Below, piece by piece: positions 1 through 9,046 of a DNA stretch of 64,000 nt. Positions within the stretch are counted from its first letter, which is position 1. Every line of letters starts with the position of its first letter. The position numbers and the translations under genes are program-made. Origin of the DNA: Alphaproteobacteria bacterium (lineage in GTDB: Bacteria; Pseudomonadota; Alphaproteobacteria; UBA8366; GCA-2717185); contig WLWY01000013.1 of assembly GCA_012103325.1 (NCBI GenBank), positions 62,001-126,000 of the forward strand, read 5' to 3'. The notes beneath the pieces are model-generated. The model was not told the DNA's origin. It searched no databases and worked only from the letters and a program-made list of their open reading frames with translations.

Positions 1-1
1 C

Positions 2-568
2 GCGGTTGTTATTTTTACTTCGGATCACGCCGATGCGCTGGGCGACCATGGTCACATCCAGAAATGGACGATGTACGATACGGTCACGCGCGTGCCGCTC
101 GTTGTTTGGTCGCCGGGGCGCGCCGCCGCGGGTCAAGTCTGCGACGGGCTCGTGCAACTGATGGATATCGCGCCGACCGTTCTCGACGCGGCCAGCGTTT
201 CGGTGCCGGATCGTTGGGAAGCGAAGTCGCTGATGCCCATGCTGCAACCGAATGGCGACAGCCACGCAATCCGCGACGTGGTCTATTCGGAACTGGGCCG
301 CGATCATATCCAGCCGCATTCGGAATATCTGGTGATGCGGCGCGACCGCGATTGGAAGATCGTCTACTACCTCGGTGAGGAGGCGGGAGAGCTTTACGAT
401 TTGAACGCGGACCCGAGCGAGGTTCGCAATCTTTGGAACCAATCGGACCACCGCGAATTGAGAGAGCGGCTGTTGCGCGAGCTGATGGAGTGGTCCGTGG
501 CCGGCATGCATCGCGGTGGATTGTCCGAAGGCCGCAAGCCCCAGGCACCCCTGCGGATCACAAAATAG
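2..568 (+). CDS. Sulfatase-family hydrolase, C-terminal part (5' end outside window)
   Basis: The reading frame is open from the first bases of the window, so only the last 188 residues are visible. The segment begins with TSDHADALGDHGH, which matches the conserved metal-binding TSDHG-x-x-LGDHG block of the sulfatase/alkaline-phosphatase superfamily. It continues through the typical VPLVVWSPG and DIAPTVLDAA blocks to the C-terminal region that ends ELYDLNADPSEVRNLW, a near-universal sulfatase ending. The catalytic formylglycine motif (C/S-x-P-x-R) would lie upstream and cannot be seen, so the substrate (sulfate or phosphonate ester) is unknown. The next gene is a separate transporter unit with its own promoter, so no operon partner is evident in the window. 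Confidence 0.85.
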   Translation, partial: AVVIFTSDHADALGDHGHIQKWTMYDTVTRVPLVVWSPGRAAAGQVCDGLVQLMDIAPTVLDAASVSVPDRWEAKSLMPMLQPNGDSHAIRDVVYSELGRDHIQPHSEYLVMRRDRDWKIVYYLGEEAGELYDLNADPSEVRNLWNQSDHRELRERLLRELMEWSVAGMHRGGLSEGRKPQAPLRITK

Positions 569-624
569 AAGGGCGCAACTCCCGCGGGTTTCGGACTGGG
601 AAATGCAAGTGTACTGCAACGAAT

Positions 625-652
625 TTGCCAGTCTTAGCCATTTGGCTATAGA
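625..652 (+). promoter_or_regulatory. Putative sigma70 promoter of the TAXI/TRAP unit
   Basis: TTGCCA at 625-630 and TATAGA at 647-652 are separated by 16 bp. They lie about 80 bp upstream of the solute-receptor start, and the predicted transcription start would fall inside the palindrome at 656-671. Confidence 0.45.
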
Positions 653-655
653 GTT

Positions 656-671
656 TTATGTCCGGACATAA
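656..671. promoter_or_regulatory. Perfect 16-bp palindrome, candidate operator
   Basis: TTATGTCCGGACATAA is a perfect palindrome just downstream of the predicted -10 box and 60 bp before the TAXI receptor gene. A repressor bound here would block transcription start. The cognate regulator is unknown. Confidence 0.4.
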
Positions 672-731
672 GCCGCGAAAGACGGTCGACGGAGAAGCCG
701 GACGATAGAAATCAACAGGGAGGGCATTTTG

Positions 732-1760
732 ATGAATTTCAAGAAATCGATTCTTACGACAGGGATGACCGCTGTTGCGGCGATTGGCATGCTCGTGGGA
801 TCTGCACAGGCGCGCGACGAGGTTCGTGTTCCGACACTCACCGCGCCGTTTGGCGCCGGCATCATGGAGCAGATCGTTATCTTCGAACGCCTGATCGCCA
901 AGCGCCATCCCTGGGTTCGTCTGGTCGCCCAGGAATCGCCGGGGTTCGTCTACAACATCCGCGAGATGGGGGAGAACAAAAAGCGATATAAGACGACGAC
1001 CTTCTGGTCGAGCACCGGCGGATTGTGGGCGGCGGAAACGGCACAGAAGGGGTTCTTCCCGAAGCCCATTCCGCGGGACGATTTCCGCTGGCTCGTAACC
1101 CGGTCCAGCAACTGCTTCTTCTTTGCGACCCTCGATCCGAACATCAAGTCGATCAAGGATTTTTCGGGCAAGAAGATAGCCCTCGGCCGCCGGTCGCAGA
1201 CCCATTGGGGCCTGTTTACCACCAAGGCCATCGAGGATGGTATGGGCGTCAAGGACGCCAAGCTCGAGTTCCTCGGCAACAACGCCGGCATGGCGGCATT
1301 GCTGGACGGTCGCGTCGATGTAGCAGCGATGGGTGCGACGATGACGGCCGATCAGAATGTCGTCTTCCCCTCCGGAACGGTGCGCAAAATCGCCGCGACG
1401 GGCCGGAAATATTACAACATTCCGATTCCGCGGGCGGCTGTTCAGAAGATCAACAAGGACTTGAGCGCGCCGTTCGTTTCGCATCGGCTGGCGCCGAACA
1501 AGCTGCCGAACCAGGCCGCAGAGCTCGATTGCCTGGGCGACTACGTCTTCCAGGCTTCGCACAAGACGTTCCCCGACGACGTGGCGCACGCGCTGACGAC
1601 GGTGTTTCTCGAAATCGATACCGACGCCGGCAAGTATCTTGGTGGTGGCAAATTGTACCGCCGCGCGAGCATGTGCGTCGTGCCGGTCGGCATCAAGCCG
1701 CACCCGGCCTCGCTCAAGGCATGCAAGGATTTCGGCGTCGAGCCGACGATCCTGAAGTAG
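732..1760 (+). CDS. TAXI-family TRAP transporter solute-binding protein
   Basis: A 342-residue protein with a Sec signal peptide (about residues 1-28, ending GSAQA) followed by a NMT1/TAXI-type periplasmic binding fold. Recognisable parts are the VTRSSNCFFFATLDPNIKSIKDFSGKKIALG segment near the middle, typical of TAXI receptors that capture carboxylate ligands for TRAP permeases, and the GMAALLDGRVDVAAMGA hinge region. ATG at 732 is chosen because a strong GGGAGGG Shine-Dalgarno sequence lies 8 bases upstream; a TTG directly in front of it is less likely. The next gene is a fused TRAP permease, so the pair forms one secondary transport system. The ligand is unknown; the following acyl-CoA synthetase suggests an organic acid (inference). 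Confidence 0.88.
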   Translation: MNFKKSILTTGMTAVAAIGMLVGSAQARDEVRVPTLTAPFGAGIMEQIVIFERLIAKRHPWVRLVAQESPGFVYNIREMGENKKRYKTTTFWSSTGGLWAAETAQKGFFPKPIPRDDFRWLVTRSSNCFFFATLDPNIKSIKDFSGKKIALGRRSQTHWGLFTTKAIEDGMGVKDAKLEFLGNNAGMAALLDGRVDVAAMGATMTADQNVVFPSGTVRKIAATGRKYYNIPIPRAAVQKINKDLSAPFVSHRLAPNKLPNQAAELDCLGDYVFQASHKTFPDDVAHALTTVFLEIDTDAGKYLGGGKLYRRASMCVVPVGIKPHPASLKACKDFGVEPTILK

Positions 1761-1862
1761 AAGCGCATACCGAATGGCGGGTGCCGTGTTCGATTGGGAA
1801 TGCGGCGCCTGCTCTTTTCGGCGGTAGCGCATTATCGCCGTCCCTCGAGAAAGCGAGCCCTC

Positions 1863-3770
1863 ATGTCGGCAGCAACCCTGAGTCAGGCCGCGAAATGGCT
1901 GATGACCGTGATCGGCATCGGCACGGTGATCTACCACCTCGTCATGGTGCAGTGGCAGATCCAGGGGTCGACCTTTCACTACATCACCCATCTGATGCTG
2001 GCGATCATCATCGCGTCGCTGGCGAGCATCCCGGAAGGCATCGAGAAGTGGGCGCACTGGCGCGGCAAGGTCAAGCTGGTCATGTCGGTGTACTGCCTGA
2101 CGGCCGGTGTCTACACGATGGTGTATTTCCGAATTCATGCCCTGGATCTGGAGCTGGCGCAGCCTTTCATCACCGATATGGATTATTGGGTGACCGCGGT
2201 CGCGGTTTCCGTTGTCATGATCCTGTGCTGGATACACTGGGGCGGTATCATCACCTGCATAACGGCGATCGGCATCGCCTATTTCTTCTTCGGGCATCTT
2301 ATCCCCGGCACCATGGGGCATCCGGAATACGAAAATAAGTTCATCATGTCGTATATGGGCGCGAGTTTGACGCTCGGCATGTTCGGCACGGTCATCCAGG
2401 TTTCCGCCAATATCATCTTCCTGTTCGTCGTGTTCGGATCGTTGTTCCGCTATACCGGCGTGCTGCCGTTGTTTTTGGAACTCGGTAAATATGTTGGCAA
2501 TCTGGTGCGCGGCGGCGCCGCGTTCCCGGCGGTGATTGGCAGCGGGTTCGTCGGCACGGTCACTGGCGCCGCCGTCGCCAACGTGATCCTGACGGGCAGC
2601 GCCACGATTCCAACGATGAAGAAAACCGGGTTCCGGTCGGAGCACGCGGCGGCCATCGAGGCCGTGGCGTCCACGGGCGGTCAGATCATGCCGCCCATCA
2701 TGGGGTCGGCGGCGTTCCTGATGGCGTCCTTCCTGGAAGTGCCTTATGTCGACATCATGAAGATGGCGGTTATCCCCGCCCTTCTGTTCTATGTTGGCGC
2801 CGGAGTCGGGGTCTATTTCCTAGTTCGTTCCGCTGGACTCAAGCCGCCGAAAATGGATGTCGACGGCAAACTGATCCTGCGCGCGTTGCCGGTCTTCGTC
2901 GTTCCGATGACCATCGTCATCGCGCTCCTGGTTCAGTATTACTCGCCGGGCTATGCCGCGTTTTATGGCATTCTGGCGATGGTCATCGTCTCCTTTTTGC
3001 AAAAAGAGACGAGACCGTCGATCAAGCAATGGATCGAGGGATTGGGCGAAGCCGCGAAAGTCGGCTCGCAATTGGCGCTCATTCTGGCGCTCGTCGGTAT
3101 CCTGGCGCAGACCTCGCTGACGACCAACATCGCGACCAAACTCAGCCAGACGGTGATTGGCTGGGTTGGTGTCGAGCTCCTGCCGATCCTGATTATTTCG
3201 GCAATTATCGCCATTCTGCTCGGCATGGAACTGCCGACGCCGGTGGCTTACGTCATCATGTTTGTGACGGTCGTGCCGCTGATGATCGACGCGGGAGTGG
3301 ATATCTACGCCGCGAACTTCTTCGCCTTCTATTTCGCGATCCTGTCGACATTGACGCCGCCGGTGGCGCTATCGGTGCTTGCGGCCAGCCGGCTGGCGGG
3401 GGCCGGATTCCTTGATTCCTGCAAGCATTCCATCCGGCTTTCTATTGTGGGCTACCTGTTGCCGTTCGCCATGGCGTTTACGCCGCAGATCTTGGGCTTT
3501 CCGGACAAGGTGGGCGTCGTCGGCTGGACTGCCATCGGCGTTCTTGTCCTGTCCAGCGTTGCGGGTGGGGCGGGGCTCTACGGCTATTTCTTGAGGCCTC
3601 TCGGCGCGTTCGACCGATGTGTTCATATTGCCGCCGCTCTCGTTGGCCTGGGCTATGTGTTCAATACGGAGGCGACCATGCTGTTCGTCTTCTTTGCCCT
3701 GTTGGCGATCGGTGTCCTGAAGCCGATGCTGGCGAACATCCGCGATCGGAAGGTCAGTAGCGCAACATGA
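1863..3770 (+). CDS. Fused TRAP transporter permease (DctQ-DctM type, TAXI subfamily)
   Basis: A polytopic membrane protein of 635 residues, the usual size of TAXI-type TRAP permeases in which the small 4-TM DctQ part and the 12-TM DctM part are fused. The DctM signature is visible as GSGFVGTVTGAAVANVILTGSATIPTMKK and, later, GMELPTPVAYVIMFV. ATG 1863 is preferred over an upstream in-frame TTG at 1794 because the extra residues carry no recognisable feature. The gene follows the solute receptor by about 100 bp and overlaps the acyl-CoA synthetase by 4 bp (ATGA), which implies translational coupling. It imports the receptor's ligand with sodium or protons. Confidence 0.9.
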   Translation: MSAATLSQAAKWLMTVIGIGTVIYHLVMVQWQIQGSTFHYITHLMLAIIIASLASIPEGIEKWAHWRGKVKLVMSVYCLTAGVYTMVYFRIHALDLELAQPFITDMDYWVTAVAVSVVMILCWIHWGGIITCITAIGIAYFFFGHLIPGTMGHPEYENKFIMSYMGASLTLGMFGTVIQVSANIIFLFVVFGSLFRYTGVLPLFLELGKYVGNLVRGGAAFPAVIGSGFVGTVTGAAVANVILTGSATIPTMKKTGFRSEHAAAIEAVASTGGQIMPPIMGSAAFLMASFLEVPYVDIMKMAVIPALLFYVGAGVGVYFLVRSAGLKPPKMDVDGKLILRALPVFVVPMTIVIALLVQYYSPGYAAFYGILAMVIVSFLQKETRPSIKQWIEGLGEAAKVGSQLALILALVGILAQTSLTTNIATKLSQTVIGWVGVELLPILIISAIIAILLGMELPTPVAYVIMFVTVVPLMIDAGVDIYAANFFAFYFAILSTLTPPVALSVLAASRLAGAGFLDSCKHSIRLSIVGYLLPFAMAFTPQILGFPDKVGVVGWTAIGVLVLSSVAGGAGLYGYFLRPLGAFDRCVHIAAALVGLGYVFNTEATMLFVFFALLAIGVLKPMLANIRDRKVSSAT

Positions 3771-5428
3771 AAGCCGAAGTGTTGCCCGCGCCGGTAGGGC
3801 TTTACGATGTCGATTGCGACGGCGCCACGATTGGGCAGGCGTTGCGGCGCTCGGCAGCGCTATGGCCCGATGACGCGTTCGTTATCGGCGATGGCAGTCG
3901 CATCACCTATGCCGCGTTTGATGTGCACGTGGATCGTCTGGCGTCGGGACTGCTAAGACTGGGCGTGACCGCCGGTGACAATGTTGCCTGTTGGGTTACG
4001 AACAGCTCCTGGTGGCTGCTCACCTGGTTCGCCTGCTGCCGCATCGGGGCCACCGTCGTATCGATCAACACACGCTACAAAACGGAAGAAGTCAGCTTCA
4101 TTCTGCGGCAGTCCGATGCGAAGGTGCTGGTTGCCATGCCGCGCTATTGGGATATCGACTATCTCGGCATGATCCGCGAGATGGTGCCGGAGTTCGAGAG
4201 TGCCGAGCCTGGTGCCTTAACGTCCCAAAACCTTCCCGATTTGCGGGCGGTGCTGTTGTGGCAGGACGAGCGCCATTCCGGCACATTGTCCCTTGAACAA
4301 GTGATGGCGCAATCGACCGATGCTGCTGCCGTTAAAGCGGCGGAAGCGGCGGTTAAACCGGAAGACCCCGTCGTCATTATCTACACCTCCGGAACGACCG
4401 GCGTTCCGAAAGGCGCAATGCACTGCCATCGTGTTTTGATCGAGGGTCAGAACATTGCCCGCGCCATGCATATGGAGCCGGGCGACAAGGTCCTCGGCCA
4501 TATGCCGCTCTATCACGTGGCCGGTTGTGTCGCGACGGTCATACCCGCGATGCAGCATGGCTGTGCGGTTGTCATGATGCCGCAATGGGAACCGGGCGCG
4601 GCGCTCGACCTGATCGCGCGCGAGCGGATCAATATCATGGGCGGCATTCCGACGCATTTCATCGATCTTTTGCAGCAGTCGGACTTGAACCCAAGGGATA
4701 CATATTGTCTCAAATCGGCCTGGATCGGCGGTGCGCCGGTCACGCCAAAAATTGCACGTGCCGTTAAGGAGACGCTGCATTTCGATGCCTTGCAGGCGGT
4801 CTATGGGATGACCGAGACGATGGGCGTGACGACATTGAGCGAGTTCGAGGCACCGATTGAAGTGACCTGCGAGAACAAGGGCAAACCGGTTGGAGACTAT
4901 GAGGTAATCGTCGCCGATCCGGAAACCGGTGCCGCGAGAGCCGTTGGCGAGGACGGCGAAATCTGGGTCCGGGGCTATAATGTGATGCTCGGTTACTACA
5001 AGAACCCCGAGGCCACCGCTGACGCCATCACGCAGGAGGGCTGGTTCCGCACCGGCGATCTCGGCCGATATGACGAAGACGGGTATCTGCATATCACTGG
5101 CCGCGCAAAAGAGATGTTCATCGTCGGCGGCAGTAATGCCTATCCGGCGGAGATCGAGCGCTATCTCGAAACGCATCCGGATATCGGTCAGGCCGTCGTG
5201 TGCGGCGCGCCGCATGAGCGCCTTGGTGAGGTTTGCTTTGCCTTCGTTATGGCAAAGGCTGGGGCAAGGCTAACCGCCGATGAGGTGATCGCATTCTGCC
5301 GCGGCGCAATCGCCGACTACAAGGTGCCGCGCCGCGTGGAGATCGTCGAAGATTTCCCCCGCACCTCGACCAACAAGATCCAGCGCTATCTCTTGCAGCA
5401 GGAGGTCCGGAGGATTACCGGCAGTTAG
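3767..5428 (+). CDS. Acyl-CoA synthetase (class I adenylate-forming enzyme)
   Basis: A 553-residue AMP-dependent synthetase. Core motifs are present in order: IIYTSGTTGVPKGAM (P-loop, about residue 205), AVYGMTETMG (A5), GWFRTGDLGRYDEDGYLHITGRAKEM (A7/A8 hinge) and the C-terminal TSTNKIQRYLL carrying the catalytic lysine. It activates a carboxylic acid to the acyl-CoA through an acyl-adenylate. The start overlaps the stop of the TRAP permease (ATGA), so the imported ligand is probably its substrate. Its 3' end overlaps by 4 bp the convergent luciferase-like gene. The sequence alone does not tell whether the substrate is aromatic or aliphatic; a benzoate-type ligase is possible given the benzoyl-CoA reductase at 20-24 kb, but nothing here proves it. 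Confidence 0.9.
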   Translation: MKAEVLPAPVGLYDVDCDGATIGQALRRSAALWPDDAFVIGDGSRITYAAFDVHVDRLASGLLRLGVTAGDNVACWVTNSSWWLLTWFACCRIGATVVSINTRYKTEEVSFILRQSDAKVLVAMPRYWDIDYLGMIREMVPEFESAEPGALTSQNLPDLRAVLLWQDERHSGTLSLEQVMAQSTDAAAVKAAEAAVKPEDPVVIIYTSGTTGVPKGAMHCHRVLIEGQNIARAMHMEPGDKVLGHMPLYHVAGCVATVIPAMQHGCAVVMMPQWEPGAALDLIARERINIMGGIPTHFIDLLQQSDLNPRDTYCLKSAWIGGAPVTPKIARAVKETLHFDALQAVYGMTETMGVTTLSEFEAPIEVTCENKGKPVGDYEVIVADPETGAARAVGEDGEIWVRGYNVMLGYYKNPEATADAITQEGWFRTGDLGRYDEDGYLHITGRAKEMFIVGGSNAYPAEIERYLETHPDIGQAVVCGAPHERLGEVCFAFVMAKAGARLTADEVIAFCRGAIADYKVPRRVEIVEDFPRTSTNKIQRYLLQQEVRRITGS

Positions 5429-6573
5429 GCCGGTGCGAACATATCCTCTTTGGTCTTGGGTGCGACTTCTCCCGGCGCGCTGAGTACCGGTTCGCCGCGG
5501 AAGGCCGCGTCGCGCTGCAGGATCGGCATCACCCGGTTGGCAAACAGGCGCATGTTCACCTCCGCTTCCTCGTGCGGCAGTCCGCCGAAGGCGAATTCAG
5601 TCACCAGATGGTCGAGACCGGTGAGACGCTGCAGTTCTGCGATCTGCTGCACGCAATCGTCAGGCGTGCCGACGATCTGGATGCTGACATAAAAGTCCGT
5701 CGCTTTCTGACGAAAGCTCTCGTCCTTCAGTTTGGTATAGGTCTTGGCCATTTTGCCGTAGGATTCATATCCCTTCACGTTGGCCAGATGGCCGTCCGAG
5801 AATTTGTAGTGCGCGTCGATGGAATCCCACTTGGCGCCGAGATATTTCCCTGCGCGTTCCGTGGCTTCCTCTCGGCTTTCGGCGCAGGACACGTTGGTCA
5901 GGACGATCGGGCAGCGCGGCGCGTGTCCGACGCTCGTGGTGATGTCCTGGAAGCGATAGATGTCTCCCGCCGCCTTGCTCCATTCGTTCTGCATGATGAC
6001 GAGCATGCCGAAGCCGAGCTTGGCGATGATTTCCGCCGACTCTGGACTGACCGAGGAGGCGTAGAAACGTCGCTCCGGATGCGAAATCGGGCGCGGCCGG
6101 ATCGAGGTGCGGGGGATCTGGAAAAATTCGCCTTCAAACTCGAAACTATCCTGGCTCAGCGCCTGCATGACGATTCGTGCCGCTTCGAGGAAGCGGGGAC
6201 GGGCTTCGTCCATCGGGATGCGAAGCCCTTCATACTCCTTGCTGGCCGCACCGCGACCAAAGCCGAACAGGCAGCGGCCGCCGCACATGATGTCGAGCAA
6301 GGCGATCTGCTCGGCGACACGAACCGGGTCGTGCCAGGGCAGGACGATAACGGACGTCCCCAGCGTGATGCGTTTGGTGCGCCCGGCGAAATAGGCCAAG
6401 GTTTGCGTCGGCGCCGGCGACATGGCGTAGCCGGTGAAATGATGCTCCAGCGCAAACAGGGAATCGAAGCCCAGCGGTTCCGCCAAATCGCCCATCGCCA
6501 TATGCTCCATGACGACACTGGCGTCGGAATGCCCCGGCTTCTGGAGCATATTGAGCGCTGTTCCAACTTTCAT
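5425..6573 (-). CDS. LLM-class flavin-dependent oxidoreductase (bacterial luciferase-like)
   Basis: A 382-residue member of the luciferase-like monooxygenase family: an FMN-dependent TIM barrel. The family features seen are the N-terminal MKVGTALNM strand, SLFALEHHF, the region TKRITLGTSVIVLPWHDPVRVAEQIALLDIMCGGR (diagnostic for the family, about residues 75-110) and GFGRGAA. The ATG at 6573 is chosen because GGGAGAGAG lies immediately upstream; an in-frame extension to 6594 has no such support. The gene is convergent with the acyl-CoA synthetase, with a 4-bp tail overlap. It may hydroxylate or ring-modify a catabolic intermediate, but the substrate cannot be inferred. Confidence 0.88.
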   Translation of the reverse strand: MKVGTALNMLQKPGHSDASVVMEHMAMGDLAEPLGFDSLFALEHHFTGYAMSPAPTQTLAYFAGRTKRITLGTSVIVLPWHDPVRVAEQIALLDIMCGGRCLFGFGRGAASKEYEGLRIPMDEARPRFLEAARIVMQALSQDSFEFEGEFFQIPRTSIRPRPISHPERRFYASSVSPESAEIIAKLGFGMLVIMQNEWSKAAGDIYRFQDITTSVGHAPRCPIVLTNVSCAESREEATERAGKYLGAKWDSIDAHYKFSDGHLANVKGYESYGKMAKTYTKLKDESFRQKATDFYVSIQIVGTPDDCVQQIAELQRLTGLDHLVTEFAFGGLPHEEAEVNMRLFANRVMPILQRDAAFRGEPVLSAPGEVAPKTKEDMFAPA

Positions 6574-6667
6574 AACTCTCTCCCTTCCAAACACGGCTGC
6601 TTGAGCTCTTGAAAGGTTAGTCTACCCGGACTGGGCTTCGCTAGTGCGGTTGGCGTTTTTATGAAGG

Positions 6668-7339
6668 TTATGCGATGCGGCGACTTAGTGCGCTGTTCCA
6701 TTTGGAGAGAAAATCGAAGAGGCGGTTTGGGTAGTCGGGGGCGACTGCGTTTCCGATCGAAGGCCGTGCGGCGAGGTTTTGTCTCCAAGCCTGGCTTTTC
6801 GGTTTGTCTGTAAAGATCGAAAAATCGGCAATTTTGTCAAAGACATCGAAGTAACGGAAGATAGGCCCATAGACAGCATCGACCAATGAGAAGCGATCAC
6901 CGTCGAACCAAAGGCCGTCGCCGAGTTCCTCCTCGACTCTTTGGAACATCTCCGAGAGTTTGTTGGCTTTTTCGCGGAGATCCTCGTTGGATCGTGCGTT
7001 ATAGAATCCGGCGATCCGATTCAGGATCGAGGAGCCGAACTCGATCCAGCTTCTGTGCCGCGCCCGTGCAAGGGGATCGCCGGGATGAAGCGGCTTCGGC
7101 TGCGTCTCTTCCAGATATTCGAGGATAACGGCAGATTCGAAAATCACCGTTTCGGTCCCGGCGTCTTCGATCTTCAGCAAGGGTACCTTGCCGAGCGGTG
7201 AGAGTCGGGTGAACCAGTCCGGCTTGTTGCCGAGATCGACATCGATCCGATCGAACGGGACGCCCTTCTCGGCGAGAGCGATCGCCGCCCGTTGGACATA
7301 GGGGCATAGATGGTGACTGACGAGTGTGAGTGTGCTCAT
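6668..7339 (-). CDS. Glutathione S-transferase (omega/beta-like)
   Basis: A 223-residue GST with a thioredoxin-fold N-terminal domain, containing a CPYVQRA motif near residue 12 (catalytic Cys of omega/beta-like GSTs), LSPLGKVPLL with the cis-proline, and ESAVILEYLEE, which binds the gamma-glutamyl part of glutathione. An all-helical C-terminal domain follows. The start at 7339 directly follows a GAAGGGAAC ribosome-binding sequence. It is divergently arranged with a MarR gene across a 125-bp region full of TGCA-type palindromes, so the MarR protein is a likely repressor of this gene. A role in electrophile or xenobiotic detoxification is probable. Confidence 0.88.
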   Translation of the reverse strand: MSTLTLVSHHLCPYVQRAAIALAEKGVPFDRIDVDLGNKPDWFTRLSPLGKVPLLKIEDAGTETVIFESAVILEYLEETQPKPLHPGDPLARARHRSWIEFGSSILNRIAGFYNARSNEDLREKANKLSEMFQRVEEELGDGLWFDGDRFSLVDAVYGPIFRYFDVFDKIADFSIFTDKPKSQAWRQNLAARPSIGNAVAPDYPNRLFDFLSKWNSALSRRIA

Positions 7340-7382
7340 GCGTTTGTTCCCTTCCTGCCGCCAGGTTGGCGGGATTATGGTG

Positions 7383-7443
7383 AATGCATTTGCATGTTTA
7401 TATGTATGCAAATGCATTTATTGTCAATGTTGATGCAACTGCA
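7383..7443. promoter_or_regulatory. Operator-like cluster: three TGCA-NN-TGCA boxes, two forming a perfect 13-bp inverted repeat
   Basis: Positions 7383-7395 and 7406-7418 are a perfect 13-bp inverted repeat with a 10-bp spacer. Each arm contains a TGCA-NN-TGCA box (7385-7394 and 7407-7416), and a third box lies at 7434-7443. The cluster occupies the divergent promoter region of the GST and MarR genes, which is where a MarR dimer would be expected to bind. Confidence 0.6.
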
Positions 7444-7464
7444 TTAAATCTTTATGGTGCCCAC

Positions 7465-7911
7465 ATGCCGAAGAGCGTTGAAAACCTATCGGACGACGAT
7501 ATTGCCGCGTGGGCCCGGTTGGTGCGCGTTTCGCAGACCTTGCTCATGCAGGTGGAGACTGGCTTGAAGGCTGCCGGGTTTCCGCCACTGCCGTGGTACG
7601 ATGCGCTACTTGAACTGAAACGTGCCGGTGCGGGCGGGTTGCGGCCTTTCCAGCTTCAGGAACGAATGCTTCTGGCCCAGTACAATTTGTCCCGGCTGGT
7701 CGACCGGCTCGTGGCATCCGGCTATGTGGCGCGATTGCCGAGTACGGAGGATGGCCGTGGCCAGATTCTGAACATTACCAAAGAGGGACGTGCGCTGCTG
7801 CGGCGCATGTGGCCGACATACAGGGCGGAAATACAGGCGCACTTTGCGGAGCGGCTCAACAAGCGGGAAATTCGGGATCTTGGCAACATTTTGGGCAAAC
7901 TCAGGGAATGA
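7465..7911 (+). CDS. MarR-family transcriptional regulator
   Basis: A 148-residue winged-helix protein of the usual MarR length. Visible parts are the N-terminal dimerisation helix, the recognition region FQLQERMLLAQYNLSRLVDRLVASGYVARLPSTEDGRGQILNITKEGRALLRRMW (helix-turn-helix plus the wing with the conserved D-x-R) and a C-terminal dimerisation helix. ATG 7465 is the first ATG that gives the expected N-terminus. The frame is open further upstream, but that stretch is the operator region. It is divergent from the GST gene and probably represses both genes until a phenolic or electrophilic ligand binds. Confidence 0.88.
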   Translation: MPKSVENLSDDDIAAWARLVRVSQTLLMQVETGLKAAGFPPLPWYDALLELKRAGAGGLRPFQLQERMLLAQYNLSRLVDRLVASGYVARLPSTEDGRGQILNITKEGRALLRRMWPTYRAEIQAHFAERLNKREIRDLGNILGKLRE

Positions 7912-7957
7912 CAGAAAAATCCGATAGGACGTCGCATTTCTGCAAGAGGGCTAAGCT

Positions 7958-9040
7958 ATGACGAAAACGCTGGCCTTTTGGGTCATCATGATGCTGGTCC
8001 CGCTGGTGCTCCTGATCGTCGCCGTGGAGGGCTACTATTTATATGGCTATCTGAGCCTGCGCGCCGATTATTGCCGCTCCTTCGCCCGGCTGGACGATCA
8101 ACTGGGCTGGGACTTGGCGCCCGATACGGAGAGCTGCGTCATAGGGCGGGCGTCGGTGTTCGGCGAACCGGCGTTTCGCGCCGACGTTCATATCAACCGT
8201 GACGGCGCGCGGGTAGCCGCGCGCGATGAGCCGACCCCGGCGGGTGGGTTGCTGGCGATCGGCGATTCCTGGACATTCGGCTACGGCATTGAGGGGAAAG
8301 ACACTTTTGCTGCACGCTTGACCGCCGATCACGACCGGCCGACGGCGCTCTTCGCGAGCCCGGCCTATTCCGGCGCGCAGGCGCTTCTCCTGGGCCGCCG
8401 TGCGGCGCCGGCGGTGCGGCCGCGTGCGATCATTTATCTTGAGTATGGGTTTTGGGGACGAGCGGTGTGCAGCGGCGACGAACGGCCGACGGCGATGCTG
8501 AAGCCATGCTATTGGGTCGATGATCAAGGCACGGCGCATCTGGTCACACCGCCTGCCGAACATGTGCGGCGCATGGCGGCGTTTGGCATGAAACCTGGCG
8601 GCATGGTCGGTGCCGGCGAGAAGACGCTCGGCTATTTCCTGGTCAGCCGGCCGGTTGCAAAATTCAGGCAAGCGCTGGTGCGTCTGGGCCTGACGAGCGG
8701 TTTTGCCGATGATTTCGCGGCTGTAGCGCCCAAGGAACAGCTGGCGGCGATCAAGCAGGCGCATTATCGGAACCTGACCGAGCTTGCCGCATCGGCGGGA
8801 GCAACGCTGGTTCTGATCGATCCCACGGGCGTTTACGACACGATGGTAGCGAACGGCACCAATAGCGGTTCCATAATCTATCTCGGACAGATCCGCTGGC
8901 ACCGGGAGGTTGGGTTGCCGCTGTCGAAGCTTCCGCCGGCGCAGGCGCGCGTTCCATCGGACGGCCATTTTGGCCCCGGGGCGCACCGACTGATTGCCGC
9001 GATGATCGACCGCGCCCTCGACCAAACGGCGAAAAAATAG
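7958..9040 (+). CDS. Membrane-anchored SGNH/GDSL-like hydrolase or acyltransferase-associated protein
   Basis: A 360-residue protein with one N-terminal membrane helix (about residues 7-30) and an extracytoplasmic SGNH-fold domain. The GDSWTFGYG block near residue 103 supplies the nucleophilic serine, and DGHFGPGAH near residue 335 supplies the Asp-x-x-His pair. Together these satisfy the SGNH triad. Proteins of this layout remove or transfer acetyl groups on envelope or exopolysaccharide substrates. Nothing nearby indicates a polysaccharide locus, so the substrate is open. It stands alone between the MarR gene and a CoA-transferase and is followed by a small hairpin with a short T run. Confidence 0.65.
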   Translation: MTKTLAFWVIMMLVPLVLLIVAVEGYYLYGYLSLRADYCRSFARLDDQLGWDLAPDTESCVIGRASVFGEPAFRADVHINRDGARVAARDEPTPAGGLLAIGDSWTFGYGIEGKDTFAARLTADHDRPTALFASPAYSGAQALLLGRRAAPAVRPRAIIYLEYGFWGRAVCSGDERPTAMLKPCYWVDDQGTAHLVTPPAEHVRRMAAFGMKPGGMVGAGEKTLGYFLVSRPVAKFRQALVRLGLTSGFADDFAAVAPKEQLAAIKQAHYRNLTELAASAGATLVLIDPTGVYDTMVANGTNSGSIIYLGQIRWHREVGLPLSKLPPAQARVPSDGHFGPGAHRLIAAMIDRALDQTAKK

Positions 9041-9046
9041 GCGAGG

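Noticed and set aside
558..2645. Long open frame of 695 codons on the minus strand
   Set aside because: It is antisense to the TAXI receptor and TRAP permease, has a low-complexity His/Arg/Asp composition typical of a shadow frame, and shows no family motif.
5572..6612. 346-codon plus-strand frame opposite the luciferase-like gene
   Set aside because: The minus-strand protein has family motifs and a good ribosome-binding site; the plus frame has neither.
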